Shown in pieces: positions 8,032 to 16,482 of a stretch of 64,000 nucleotides of DNA. The stretch's first letter is position 1. Each line of letters opens with the position of its first letter. Made by a program: the position numbers and the translations under genes. Below the pieces are notes generated by a model. That model saw only the letters and a program-made list of their open reading frames with translations. It searched no databases and was not told where the DNA came from. This stretch comes from an uncultured Schlesneria sp. Its GTDB lineage: Bacteria > Planctomycetota > Planctomycetia > Planctomycetales > Planctomycetaceae. The stretch is from the NCBI GenBank assembly GCA_903904835.1, contig CAIVEI010000145.1, positions 1 to 64,000 on the forward strand, written 5' to 3'.

Positions 8032-8946
8032 ATGCATCATCAATTCATTCCTACGTCGTATCATCGCAATCTTGGTCCCTATGAGCCTGTGTTGCGAATT
8101 CGAAGTGGTGATTCGATTTCGACAACGACTGTTGATGCTGCGGGTTGTGATCAGACCGGCGTGACAGTCACGCCGCGAGGGAATCCCCAGACGGGGCCGT
8201 TCTTCGTCGAAGAGGCCGAGCCAGGCGATATGCTGGTCGTCAAGATCGATCAGATTCGTCCCAACCGGCCGACTGGATGGGCAAGATCGGTCGTGGCTCC
8301 CATCGTTGTCGACCCTTCGTTTGTCAAGCAGTTGCCTGACGCGCCGCTTGCGGAATGGGCGATTAACGCCAATGAAGGGACGGCGACACTGATCGCTCCA
8401 TCTTGTCAATTAGGACACCTGACAATTCCTATCGAGCCTATGCTTGGATGTTTCGGAGTCGCCCCATTTCGCCAGCAGGCGATTTCGACCGCAACGTCGG
8501 GCGAGTATGGCGGCAATATGGATTATCGCGGGTTTGTCGCCGGAGCAACCGTTTACTTTCCTGTCTTCGAACCGGGGGCGCTGTTCTTTCTTGGGGATGG
8601 TCATGCCACTCAGGGAGACGGCGAAATCGCGGGGACCGGCATCGAAATTTCGATGGATGTCACAGTGACCTTGAGTGTTATCAAGGCGAAGTCCATCACG
8701 TGGCCGCGAGGGGAAAATGCGGATTTCATCTTCACCGTCGGCAACGCGCGCCCTTTGGATCAATGTCTGCAACACGCCACGACTGAAATGCTTCGGTGGC
8801 TCGAACAGGATTATGGTCTCGATTCACTGAGTGCGAGTCTGTTGCTCAGTCAGTGCGTACGTTACGACCTGGGGAACATGTTCGATCCCGCGTACACGAT
8901 GGTCTGCAAGCTGCCAAAACGGTTTCTAACTGCAAAACGACATTGA
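8032..8946 (+). CDS. Acetamidase/formamidase family protein
   Basis: FmdA/AmdA-family hydrolase, which releases ammonia from short-chain amides. The 304-residue product carries family blocks: GDSISTTTVDAAGCDQTG near 28-45, NPQTGPFFVEEAEPGDML near 54-71, MLGCFGVAP near 140-148 and FFLGDGHATQGDGEIAGTGIE near 185-205. The Asp/His/Glu residues of the last block match the metal site of the family. I place the start at ATG 8032 (MHHQF); a TTG at 8011 would add seven residues inside the repeat element. A signal peptide is absent, so it should be cytoplasmic. True substrate (formamide, acetamide or another amide) cannot be told from sequence. Confidence 0.9.
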   Translation: MHHQFIPTSYHRNLGPYEPVLRIRSGDSISTTTVDAAGCDQTGVTVTPRGNPQTGPFFVEEAEPGDMLVVKIDQIRPNRPTGWARSVVAPIVVDPSFVKQLPDAPLAEWAINANEGTATLIAPSCQLGHLTIPIEPMLGCFGVAPFRQQAISTATSGEYGGNMDYRGFVAGATVYFPVFEPGALFFLGDGHATQGDGEIAGTGIEISMDVTVTLSVIKAKSITWPRGENADFIFTVGNARPLDQCLQHATTEMLRWLEQDYGLDSLSASLLLSQCVRYDLGNMFDPAYTMVCKLPKRFLTAKRH

Positions 8947-9190
8947 TCGTTTGCGACTCCCTACATTGGGAGCAGGCGAAAAAGTTTCGCTTGTCGGTAC
9001 TTCTTACGAGATCGGTTCCTTAGCCGCGAAACTGAGATCGCGGGAGAGAACGGCGGATTACGCCTGTTACCACTGGCCCGGCAATGACGATCTTAAACGT
9101 AGATCGAAATCGCCCGGAGTTAGAGGAAGTCTGGGCGAATTATTCACTCTCTGGAGGCAACGGATTGCGCCTGACAAGGATTCTTGAACC

Positions 9191-9520
9191 ATGCAAGGTG
9201 TCAACCGTCTGTTTGCCACTCGAACGATTTCACTCGTTGCACTCTCTGCAGCGGTCCTGATTTCGGGTTGCGTGACGTCCGCAAAAGTCCGCAAATCGGC
9301 ATCATGTCCAAGCTGCCAGGGAGACCCGTATCCCACGTTGAAACCGACTCCTGCGCCCGCTTATGACGACTATCAATCGCCGAACAGGGGTGGAATTGCA
9401 CCTGAACCACTACCACCAAGTCCACCGGTTGAAACAACAAGACGGCTTCCCGGTTTGAATAACCGACCGGTTTCGCCGTATCAGTCCGCTGACCGAGATT
9501 CGAAAAACATGTTCGACTGA
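9191..9520 (+). CDS. Small lipoprotein, function unknown
   Basis: A 109-residue protein with an N-terminal hydrophobic signal ending in a lipobox (VLISGC, Cys27), so it should be lipid-anchored. The mature part has a CPSCQGDPYPTLKPTPAP motif and is rich in Pro, Ser and Thr, with no recognised domain. It looks like one of the short, extended cell-envelope lipoproteins common in planctomycetes. It is followed by a strong hairpin at 9602. Confidence 0.75.
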   Translation: MQGVNRLFATRTISLVALSAAVLISGCVTSAKVRKSASCPSCQGDPYPTLKPTPAPAYDDYQSPNRGGIAPEPLPPSPPVETTRRLPGLNNRPVSPYQSADRDSKNMFD

Positions 9521-9601
9521 TTGTAGCGAACTGAACCGCATTGAAAGCCGGGGCACTTCACAGCGATTGACAACATTTGCTTATTATCGATGCTCCGGCA
9601 C

Positions 9602-9629
9602 AGGCCGGGCGGTAAATGCCGCCCGGTCT
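9602..9629. terminator. Bidirectional terminator between converging genes
   Basis: The stem AGGCCGGGCGG (9602-9612) pairs with CCGCCCGGTCT (9619-9629) with one G-T wobble around a 6-nt loop. It is GC-rich and lies between the converging lipoprotein (plus) and zinc-ribbon (minus) genes. CTTTCGTT follows on the plus side. Confidence 0.7.
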
Positions 9630-9653
9630 GCTTTCGTTAGCAACATCCAGAGC

Positions 9654-9947
9654 CTAACGCTTGACGATTTGATATTCGCATTCAGGGCACACCGTTGAAC
9701 CGAATGGAATACGCTTCCCGCAGCTCGGGCAATTCGCAATCTTAGGATCTGCCGCGAGTTCTTTTTCGAATTTATCCTGCTCAATCGCCTCATTTGTTCT
9801 TGGCAGGAATAAGGCAACCAACAACCACAACCAGCCAAAAAACAATCCGAGGATAACTCCAAGTCTTGGAGAATATCCTTTTTTTGCAGCAATTTTTCCG
9901 CCCAGAAATCCGAAGGCAATCCAAATCAAAATATTCAGCGCGAGCAT
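9654..9947 (-). CDS. Small membrane protein with C-terminal zinc ribbon
   Basis: A 97-residue protein with two hydrophobic helices (about 3-18 and 30-48) and a C-terminal zinc ribbon: CPSC at 73-76 and CPEC at 88-91, with GKRIPFGSTV between. The start MLALNILIWIAFG fits a membrane-inserted N-terminus. Small two-helix proteins with a treble-clef ribbon are widespread and uncharacterised. I see no partner genes. Confidence 0.8.
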   Translation of the reverse strand: MLALNILIWIAFGFLGGKIAAKKGYSPRLGVILGLFFGWLWLLVALFLPRTNEAIEQDKFEKELAADPKIANCPSCGKRIPFGSTVCPECEYQIVKR

Positions 9948-10488
9948 GGTTTATGTTTCCGTAGTTTTTGGGGACAGTGTCACGCTGCGTCTGATTCAGG
10001 TCACTTTGAGCTTCGTTGATTCTGATCGCGGAAAATCGGAATTTCAAGGTTCATCGACGTCAAAACAACCTGCTTGATTTTTCCGTCGACGACATCGCTA
10101 ACGATATCAACACTGTTTCACGATTGCTGCCCCTTCTTCTATTGATGAATCAGAGGATCTGCCGTCATTAACGCATCACAGTCCCTTCGTCATTAACGGC
10201 AGTTCGGCAAAGCCAACAGTTTTGTCATCTGTTCCATACTCGCGAAGTTTGGTCGTGCTTGATAAGTTTCACATTCGCCAAGTCTTTCTCGTGCATTGTC
10301 AATATTTAACGTTCGGGTCGAGTGTCGCTGCATCGCAGTCTTCGGAGGCGCCGTGTCTGCTCTTTTTTCGAGGCAATCGAAGAGCACCAGGTGACCGAAG
10401 GCGGTCATCCAGTGGCACCCGAAAATTGAGATTCGACAACGCACCAGGTGTTAAAGTCGGCCATACTTCCACTTGCGAGTTACGATTC
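9948..10488. other. Divergent intergenic region
   Basis: The 541 bp separate the zinc-ribbon gene (minus) from a sulfatase (plus). The sulfatase frame stays open upstream to 10222, but the extra 89 codons have no signal peptide or domain. CGTCATTAACG occurs twice about 30 bp apart (10164-10195). No other gene is supportable. Confidence 0.4.
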
Positions 10489-11814
10489 ATGCTTACTCGA
10501 TCACACTATGTTTGCTGCTGTTTGACGCTGTTCGTCGTGGCACGATTGTCCGATCTTTCAGCGGCAGATCCAAAGCCTGCGCAGCCAAACATCGTATTCA
10601 TTCTCGCCGACGACTATGGGACTGGCGAAGTTGGTTGTTACGGTGCCGACAACTACAAGACGCCCCACATCGATGCTCTGGCCACTGGTGGCATGCGATT
10701 TACGCACGCCTACACCGCGCCTCTCTGCGGGCCTTCACGTGCATTGATACTGACGGGTCGCTACCCCTTTCGCACAGGAGCGACAAACCAGGACGCCACG
10801 GGCCGGATGTCGCCTGACCGCGAAACGATGATGCCCAAAATTCTGAAGCAGGCGGGATATGTCACGTCTTGCGTCGGCAAGTGGGGTCAGCTTCCACTGG
10901 GTCCCGCCGAATTCGGCTTCGATGATTATCTGAAGTTCAAAGGGAGCGGAGCGTATTGGAATACCCAACCTAAAGCCGAATCGTACGAGGTGAATGGGAA
11001 ATCGGTAAAGCTTCGCGACTATGAATATCTTCCCGACGTGATGCACGATCATGTGACCAGGTTTATCACTGCCAATCGAGAAAAACCGTTTTACCTTTAT
11101 TATTCTCTGTCACACGTGCACGCCGAAATTTTGCCCACGCCCGACAGTGTTCCCGGAAGCAAAGATCTTTACGCCGACAATGTTACCTACATGGATAAGC
11201 TTGTTGGTAAGCTGATTGGATTACTCGATCAATTGAAGTTGCGAGACAATACGCTGATTGTCTTCTTCGGAGATAATGGGTCTGCAACGGGTCGAGCGAA
11301 ACGGGCCACGATTGGTGGTCAGGCGCTGTCAGGATCAAAAGGTTCCATGCAAGAGGGAGGGTCTCTTGTTCCTTTAATCGTCAACTGGCCGGGCAAGACC
11401 CCTGCCGGGGTGGTCTCTCATGATCTGATTGATGCGACGGACTTCGTCCCCACGTTCGCCATGCTGGCGGGGGCACAACTCCCCGAGAAAACCGTCATTG
11501 ACGGCCAAAGTTTTCACTCGCAAATCAAAGGTGAGAAAGGGACGCCACGTGATTGGATGTTTAACCAACTCGCCGGCATGTGGTATGTACGCGAGGCGAA
11601 CTGGAAGCTGAATCAGGCGGGCGAGCTGTTTGATATGTCTGATGCCCCATTCACCGAAAAACCGGTCCCGCTCGAAACGAACGATCCTGCCGCCAAAGCG
11701 GCGCGCAGTCGGCTTCAGGCCGCGCTTGCAAAGCTCGACCCGGGTAGCGGAATTGTCGACGATGGTAACGGTACAGGCCGACACGCCAATCGCAAAAAGG
11801 ACAAGGTCAAGTAA
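10489..11814 (+). CDS. Secreted sulfatase
   Basis: Formylglycine-dependent sulfatase, 441 residues from ATG 10489, hydrolysing sulfate esters outside the cytoplasm. A signal peptide (about 1-26, ending DLSAA) precedes the catalytic domain. Metal ligands Asp41-Asp42 sit in FILADDYG, and the formylglycine motif is C80-G-P-S-R. A conserved FFGDNGS block near 260-266 carries further metal ligands. The frame is open upstream, but only this start gives a correctly placed signal sequence. The next gene is another sulfatase 60 bp downstream, suggesting a shared transcript. The substrate is probably a sulfated polysaccharide, but specificity cannot be read here. Confidence 0.93.
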   Translation: MLTRSHYVCCCLTLFVVARLSDLSAADPKPAQPNIVFILADDYGTGEVGCYGADNYKTPHIDALATGGMRFTHAYTAPLCGPSRALILTGRYPFRTGATNQDATGRMSPDRETMMPKILKQAGYVTSCVGKWGQLPLGPAEFGFDDYLKFKGSGAYWNTQPKAESYEVNGKSVKLRDYEYLPDVMHDHVTRFITANREKPFYLYYSLSHVHAEILPTPDSVPGSKDLYADNVTYMDKLVGKLIGLLDQLKLRDNTLIVFFGDNGSATGRAKRATIGGQALSGSKGSMQEGGSLVPLIVNWPGKTPAGVVSHDLIDATDFVPTFAMLAGAQLPEKTVIDGQSFHSQIKGEKGTPRDWMFNQLAGMWYVREANWKLNQAGELFDMSDAPFTEKPVPLETNDPAAKAARSRLQAALAKLDPGSGIVDDGNGTGRHANRKKDKVK

Positions 11815-11874
11815 GTCACTCGACCGTGATCACATTTACACAATCACATTCATTCTCCATTCGGGCCTGCGAAC

Positions 11875-13380
11875 ATGAATAAGTTTTATCTGATTGCAAT
11901 GTTTTTCATGGGATTGGCCGAGGTCGGCACGATTCAGGCTGCCGATGGCAAGTCTAAGCCGAACGTATTGTTTATCGCAGTCGATGACTTGCGTCCTGAA
12001 ATGGGCTGTTACGGCAACAAGGTTATCAAGACTCCGAATCTTGACCGGCTGGCTCAACGCGGGATCGTTTTCAACCGGGCCTATTGTCAACAGGCCGTTT
12101 GCAGCCCGTCTCGAAGTTCGCTGTTAACGGGGAAACGCCCTGACGCGACACAAGTTTGGGACCTGCAGACGCATTTCCGCGTGGCGCTCCCAAATACGAT
12201 CACACTGCCGCAGCACTTCAAAGCTAACGGTTATCATACGGCGGCCTTGAGTAAGATTTATCATCCTGGTTTTGAAGACGGCGCTTCGTGGAGTGAACCG
12301 CATTGGTATCCCAACGGCCGGACAGTTGACACTGATCCCTCCGATCCGACCAAACGAATCACTCAGTCATACGGCAAGGGTGTTAAAAAGAACGCCAATG
12401 CAAAAGCCAACGGGGATGAAGAACGATCCACGCAGAAGGGTGAAAAGCCTGCCAAAACCGTTCCCGCGTTTGAAGTCAGCACAAAAAGTGATGATGAACT
12501 ATCCGATGGCTTCACCTGCCAGGAAGCCGTTAAGCGACTTCATAATCTCAAGTCCGGTAGTGAACCGTTTTTTCTTGCGGTCGGTTTCTTGAAACCGCAC
12601 CTTCCGTTCGTTGCCCCCAAGAAATACTGGGATCTTTATGATCCAGCAACCATTCCAAAACCTGCGATCGATCATCTGCCTGAAGGAGCACCCACATACG
12701 CGGGTCACGTCAACGGCGAGATTCATGGGTATCTTGGCGTGCCAGAGGCTGACCCGATTCCTGCCGATTTTTCACAGACGCTGCGCCATGGATACTACGC
12801 CTGCATCAGCTACACCGACGCCCAGGTTGGCCGCTTGCTCGACGCACTGGATCAGGAAGGCCTCGCCCAGAACACGATTATCGTTCTCTGGGGCGACCAC
12901 GGCTGGCAACTTGGCGACCATGGCCTTTGGCACAAGCACACGAACTTCGAACTGGCCACACGGGCGCCCTTGTTAATCAGTGTCCCTGGTTTGAATACAG
13001 CCGGAAAGACCTGTAACGCACCCGTGGAATTCGTCGACGTCTATCCAACCCTTGCCGACGTCTGCGGCCTCGCGATTCCCGGCGACCTCCACGGCAGCAG
13101 CCTGAAGCCCTTGCTTGAAAATCCCGCTACGATCCCGACGAAAAAAGTCGCGATCAGCCAATATCCCCGACCTGCCGGACAAACCAAGCAGGGTGCCTTG
13201 ATGGGCTACAGTGTTCGTGACGACCGCTGGCGACTGACCGTCTGGCGAAACCGCAAGACCGGCGAAGTTGCAGCAACGGAACTTTACGACGAACAAGATG
13301 ATCCCTCCGAAACCATTAATCTCGCGACGAAATCCGAACACAAGCCGGTCATCGACCGCCTCTCGGCCTATTTGCCGTAA
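11875..13380 (+). CDS. Iduronate-2-sulfatase-like sulfatase
   Basis: Second sulfatase of the pair, 501 residues with a signal peptide (about 1-23). It has FIAVDDLRPEMGCYG with metal Asp37-Asp38 and the modification site C76-S-P-S-R. VWDLQTHFR and the LWGDHGWQLGDHGLWHKHTNFE block (about 340-361) are typical of iduronate-2-sulfatase-like enzymes. A lysine/alanine-rich insert (about 165-205) separates the two halves of the domain. It lies 60 bp after the previous sulfatase. Planctomycetes use large sets of such enzymes on sulfated polysaccharides; the real substrate is unknown. Confidence 0.92.
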   Translation: MNKFYLIAMFFMGLAEVGTIQAADGKSKPNVLFIAVDDLRPEMGCYGNKVIKTPNLDRLAQRGIVFNRAYCQQAVCSPSRSSLLTGKRPDATQVWDLQTHFRVALPNTITLPQHFKANGYHTAALSKIYHPGFEDGASWSEPHWYPNGRTVDTDPSDPTKRITQSYGKGVKKNANAKANGDEERSTQKGEKPAKTVPAFEVSTKSDDELSDGFTCQEAVKRLHNLKSGSEPFFLAVGFLKPHLPFVAPKKYWDLYDPATIPKPAIDHLPEGAPTYAGHVNGEIHGYLGVPEADPIPADFSQTLRHGYYACISYTDAQVGRLLDALDQEGLAQNTIIVLWGDHGWQLGDHGLWHKHTNFELATRAPLLISVPGLNTAGKTCNAPVEFVDVYPTLADVCGLAIPGDLHGSSLKPLLENPATIPTKKVAISQYPRPAGQTKQGALMGYSVRDDRWRLTVWRNRKTGEVAATELYDEQDDPSETINLATKSEHKPVIDRLSAYLP

Positions 13381-13397
13381 ATTGTTTGGAATGAATC

Positions 13398-13601
13398 ATG
13401 GACGCCTTTTTCCACGGATGGCGACGAAAGACGGGGTGCGTCACATTGGTGGCCGCATTGATCGTTCGTTTCTTCCGGATATGCAGAAAGAAACGAGGAT
13501 TTGCCAATCTAAAGCGGCCATTAGTCGCATCGGCTGACCATTTTGAAGCCCCCTTTGCGATCTCGATGAGTGTCGAACCTTATGAAAAAAAACGTGTCTG
13601 A
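13398..13601 (+). pseudogene. Truncated paralog of the FFxGWRRKxG membrane protein
   Basis: The first 18 residues (MDAFFHGWRRKTGCVTLV) closely match the start of the intact protein encoded at 43498-43965 (MREFFKGWRRKTGLVTLV). After that the product turns basic and loses all resemblance, ending after 67 codons. The second helix and conserved middle of the family are missing. I read it as a gene start joined to unrelated sequence, starting 17 bp after the sulfatase stop codon. Confidence 0.6.
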
Positions 13602-13717
13602 TAGTTATCGCCAGTCGATGTCGCGTTCTGTCTTCCGGGCTTAAAAACCAGGAAAACTGACTGGAAAGGTTTCGTCTTGTTCAATAAGATTCGGACTGTT
13701 CCGACCATGGCAACCCC

Positions 13718-13804
13718 GGAGAGGTGGCAGAGTGGCCGATTGCACCGGTCTTGAAAACCGGCATGTCCGTAAGGGCATCGTGAGTTCAAATCTCACCCTC
13801 TCCG
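13718..13804 (+). tRNA. tRNA-Ser (anticodon UGA)
   Basis: Acceptor GGAGAGG (13718-13724) pairs with CCTCTCC (13797-13803), with G73 as discriminator. The anticodon stem CCGGT/ACCGG holds loop CTTGAAA, giving TGA. A long variable arm (TGTCCGTAAGGGCA) identifies serine, and the T arm is GTGAG-TTCAAAT-CTCAC. CCA is not encoded. It marks the edge of a disrupted region to its right. Confidence 0.96.
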
Positions 13805-13808
13805 CTTC

Positions 13809-13842
13809 AAACCCTGAAGAAACTTCGGTTTCTTGTGGGTTT
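13809..13842 (+). terminator. Intrinsic terminator of tRNA-Ser
   Basis: AAACCC-TG-AAGAAAC, tetraloop TTCG, GTTTCTT-GT-GGGTTT forms a two-part stem starting 5 bp after the tRNA. It is followed by TTTCTTCTTTCT on the plus strand. Confidence 0.85.
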
Positions 13843-13972
13843 TCTTCTTTCTAGTCACCGTCGGCATCCGATGCGTCAAATAAAAAACCGTACGGGATTG
13901 GATTACGAACGTTTGAAACGAACGTCGTTTTGTTTCGAGCTTCGGGGATGGGGCCTATGAATCCTGTCTACT

Positions 13973-14386
13973 TCAAGAATCCTGCGGCTGCAGTAGAAGA
14001 TCAAGAACGCAGCATATTTTCGGATTTCGATGTTGATCGAGACAGTGCTTCAGGATATCCGCGTCTGTGCAACCGGCACTTTTCAGTATGTCGCCTAGAA
14101 TTGGCAGTCGAGCGAAATCCCGCGATTTGCAAATTTCAGCGGCGAGTTCAACCACGGCACCGTTTTCCCAGGCAAGCCAGGCCGAGTTAATTTTTGCAGT
14201 GCCAGTCACGAAGACCTCGCACTTCGCGACTCGTACGACGTCATCCAGTTGTAGAGAGCATTTCCCTTTTGTTCGCTCACCGTTGAGAAAGGTCCCGTAC
14301 AGACTTTCTAAGTCAACTATCCACGCTCCCTCGTGATCGTGGCTAAATTGACAGTGCCAGCGGTTAATGTGGTGGTCGGGTTCCAA
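13973..14386 (-). CDS. FHA-domain protein with uncertain start, possibly decayed
   Basis: The frame encodes the second half of a forkhead-associated domain: INRWHCQFSH (the SRxH-like phosphothreonine loop) then DLESLYGTFLNGERTKG, where NGT is replaced by YGT. It is followed by a roughly 50-residue module (WLAWENGAVVELAAEI, RLPILGDILKSAGCTDADI, then a Cys-Cys-VLDLLL end) that I recall as recurrent in planctomycete proteins. The 5' part of the FHA fold lies in the same frame upstream to 14578, where a TAA blocks it, but no ATG or GTG exists there. The coordinates use TTG 14386, which cuts the domain. Either the start is lost by frameshift or an unusual start is used. FHA partners Ser/Thr kinases; one is encoded at 16483. 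Confidence 0.6.
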   Translation of the reverse strand: MEPDHHINRWHCQFSHDHEGAWIVDLESLYGTFLNGERTKGKCSLQLDDVVRVAKCEVFVTGTAKINSAWLAWENGAVVELAAEICKSRDFARLPILGDILKSAGCTDADILKHCLDQHRNPKICCVLDLLLQPQDS

Positions 14387-14578
14387 CGGTAAATAGCACT
14401 TTTCATCAAGGTAGATTCCTGTCGCCTGATGAAGCTCGGCGCGGCTGACGGCTTCGACAGGACTCTCTGTAGCGGCAGAGATGCGGTTCCCGTTTCTTAT
14501 GGTTTGCCGATGACGATCATATCTCGACTCCGGTTCGAACCATGCAAGAATGCTTGGGAATGAGTGAGGTTTGATGCA

Positions 14579-14992
14579 TTAGTGAATCAGGGTTTCCCTG
14601 ATGTCAGTCCTGATGCGGAGTGCGAGAATGACCAGTCGACACTCGTTTCTCAAGATCGGTGTTAAACAGTTGGGCTGTTTCACTGCTGACTATTGTATTG
14701 GACAAACTAATCGTCAATCGCCACAAGAAGGGCGCGGTTCGGCGAGGGAATCCTATGTAACAAAGATACATGGCAAATCAGGATCGGAAATGCTTGGCTC
14801 CATCGCAACCTCTCGACGGTTAGCAACGCCTTTCGCTTAGTCGTGTCAAAAAATGAGACTCAATTCAAGATTTCATTCGCACAACATCACGAAATTCAGG
14901 AACAGAGCTGAATAACTTTGCCCATGGAATACTCGCATATATGGGTGAGTCCATAAAGAAAATAATCTCGTTTGGAGAATAAGTAGAAGAAT
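14579..14992. other. Stretch without a supportable gene
   Basis: The roughly 410 bp lie between the FHA frame and the HEPN-like gene. A 79-codon plus-strand frame (14601-14840) has no recognisable domain and a poor ribosome site. I see no strong structure. Confidence 0.35.
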
Positions 14993-15848
14993 ATGCCAGT
15001 TGTACTTTGGGCAGGTTTGAGGCAACTTGAGGCAGTCCGTTTTTCAACGTTCCTCGCTATTTCGCAGGGATCGGCGAGTGGCGTGATGAATTCCGCCGAC
15101 CTTGCACAATTCGAAGAATGGGTTCGCCTGGAGGATCTCAATGGCGAATGGACGAAGTGGAATTTGCGGTCATTAGATCCGCCAGAATCGACGGACAATT
15201 TGAAATTGCCGGCTAAGAACGCGCTGCGTTTCAGCTTTTTGTGGAACATTGTCAACACGTTTTGTCATCCTGATGTTTCACGCATTATTGACGAGGGCTC
15301 TCGAACGACAGCCAGAATTGCCCCGGATGAGGATTTTGGAGTCGGCCGTTCAAACGCAGGTTGGTTAGGCCGGTGGGAAAACTTTATTACGACGTCGGCG
15401 ATGATTCGCTTCCTCGGGGCACTCGAACAATTCGAGATTGATGCACTGAAAAGCTTGCTATTCTATCGTCCGCATGGATGGTGCAACCCCACCATGCGAG
15501 ATTGCAGACCAAACTGTGGAAGAGCTGATCATTCGAGAAAAGCCGGAAAGGCGCGGAGGTGTTGATTATTACGCAAAGCCGCCGCTGTGGACTTTCATTC
15601 GACCGAATGCGGAGGACGTTCAAACACGCCGACAAATTTTTTCCAGCGTGTATGAGATCAATTTGGAAAATCCCAATCAATACGGTTGGACGCTTGATGA
15701 ATTGTGGGAGCAGCGAAAAGCTATTGCTCATGGGAGTCACGAGGTGGAAATCACCATCGGCGCCCTGCTCAAGATCCACAAATACGTGATCAAATCGATG
15801 CTAAGCCTGGCTGACCAAATTCGTGAGAGATACCGTTTAGAACTGTAA
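14993..15848 (+). pseudogene. HEPN-like protein gene interrupted by a frameshift
   Basis: Two overlapping frames make one protein of about 285 residues. Frame A (ATG 14993) reads sensibly to about LKSLLFYRP near 15471, then becomes basic nonsense. Frame B, shifted by +1, continues from about 15477 (DGATPPCEIADQTVEELII) to 15848 and ends with WEQRKAIAHGS, an R-x4-H signature of HEPN ribonuclease-like domains (RiboL-PSP-HEPN type). A 6-bp hairpin (15478-15483 with 15490-15495) lies exactly at the break. A single-base insertion, a sequencing error or programmed frameshifting could explain it. HEPN proteins often act as toxin or defence RNases, but no antitoxin partner is adjacent. Confidence 0.6.
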
Positions 15849-15930
15849 ATATCGACGGCGTTCTCATTTCAAGAAGCTCAAGCCGCACTCTTCAACATTT
15901 ACATTCTGATCCAGCAAACAACCCAGCGAG

Positions 15931-16060
15931 AGTTTTCCCGGCTTTTTCGGTCTGAATCTTCTCAGCGGGAAAACAACCGAAAAACCCGCATGATTCCCGT
16001 TAAAATAACACTCAGCAGGATGCAGGACATGGCAGGGAAATAAAACTGAAAGTTTTCCCG
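15931..16060. repeat. Interleaved inverted repeats built on AGTTTTCCCG
   Basis: GTTTTCCCG (15932-15940) pairs with CGGGAAAAC (15966-15974), and TTTTTCGGT (15943-15951) pairs with ACCGAAAAA (15976-15984). The order is A-B-A'-B', so the two 9-bp pairings interlock like a pseudoknot or are mutually exclusive. A second copy of AGTTTTCCCG lies at 16051-16060, just before the 18-bp tandem repeat. No gene covers it convincingly. Confidence 0.55.
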
Positions 16061-16083
16061 TTGAATCGCGATGTCACCGGGCA

Positions 16084-16155
16084 TTTTACCAAGCCATGGT
16101 GTTTTACCAAGCCATGGTATTTTACCAAGCCATGGTATTTTACCAAGCCATGGTA
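16084..16155. repeat. Four tandem copies of an 18-bp unit
   Basis: The unit TTTTACCAAGCCATGGTA is repeated four times without spacers (16084-16101, 16102-16119, 16120-16137, 16138-16155); only the first ends in G. Each copy contains ACCAAGCCATGGT with a CCATGG palindrome. The length is a multiple of three, so both strands read as hexapeptide repeats (FTKPWY on plus, PWLGKI on minus) inside short frames of 63 and 86 codons. Either a small repeat-bearing peptide or a non-coding minisatellite is possible; I favour non-coding. Confidence 0.85.
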
Positions 16156-16482
16156 CGGCGGGGCGAACAATCCACAAAAGCCCTATTGCATAATCAGGCT
16201 GCCGATAACAACAAGATTCCAATCAGGATGGTTCAACATTCACCAATTTTAACGTATTTAAGTTGACCTCGATAGGGTACTCGAATCAACAGGCAATTTT
16301 GGGTTTTAACGAAAAAAAGTCTCTTTTCACGCAATTACCGAAGAGTCGCTGCCAAGTTTACTTGCAGGGGCAAAGTTGGCACCCGTAGAATTGTCGGGGG
16401 CGAAAGTGGACAGATCCTTGACTCGTGCCTAAAAATCATTTGGTTGTTTCAGCCACAAAAGAATCGATCCCGATTGGAAGAA

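Noticed and set aside
10222-10488. Upstream extension of the first sulfatase by 89 codons
   Set aside because: The added part has no domain, and the signal peptide fits only ATG 10489.
14601-14840. A 79-codon ORF between the FHA and HEPN-like genes
   Set aside because: No domain, poor ribosome site and a composition like the surrounding non-coding DNA.
16084-16155. Possible CRISPR array
   Set aside because: The 18-bp units abut without spacers and no cas gene is in the window.
16370-16400. Sigma-54-type promoter (TTGGCAC region) before the kinase gene
   Set aside because: The GG to GC spacing does not match; the -12 element is absent.
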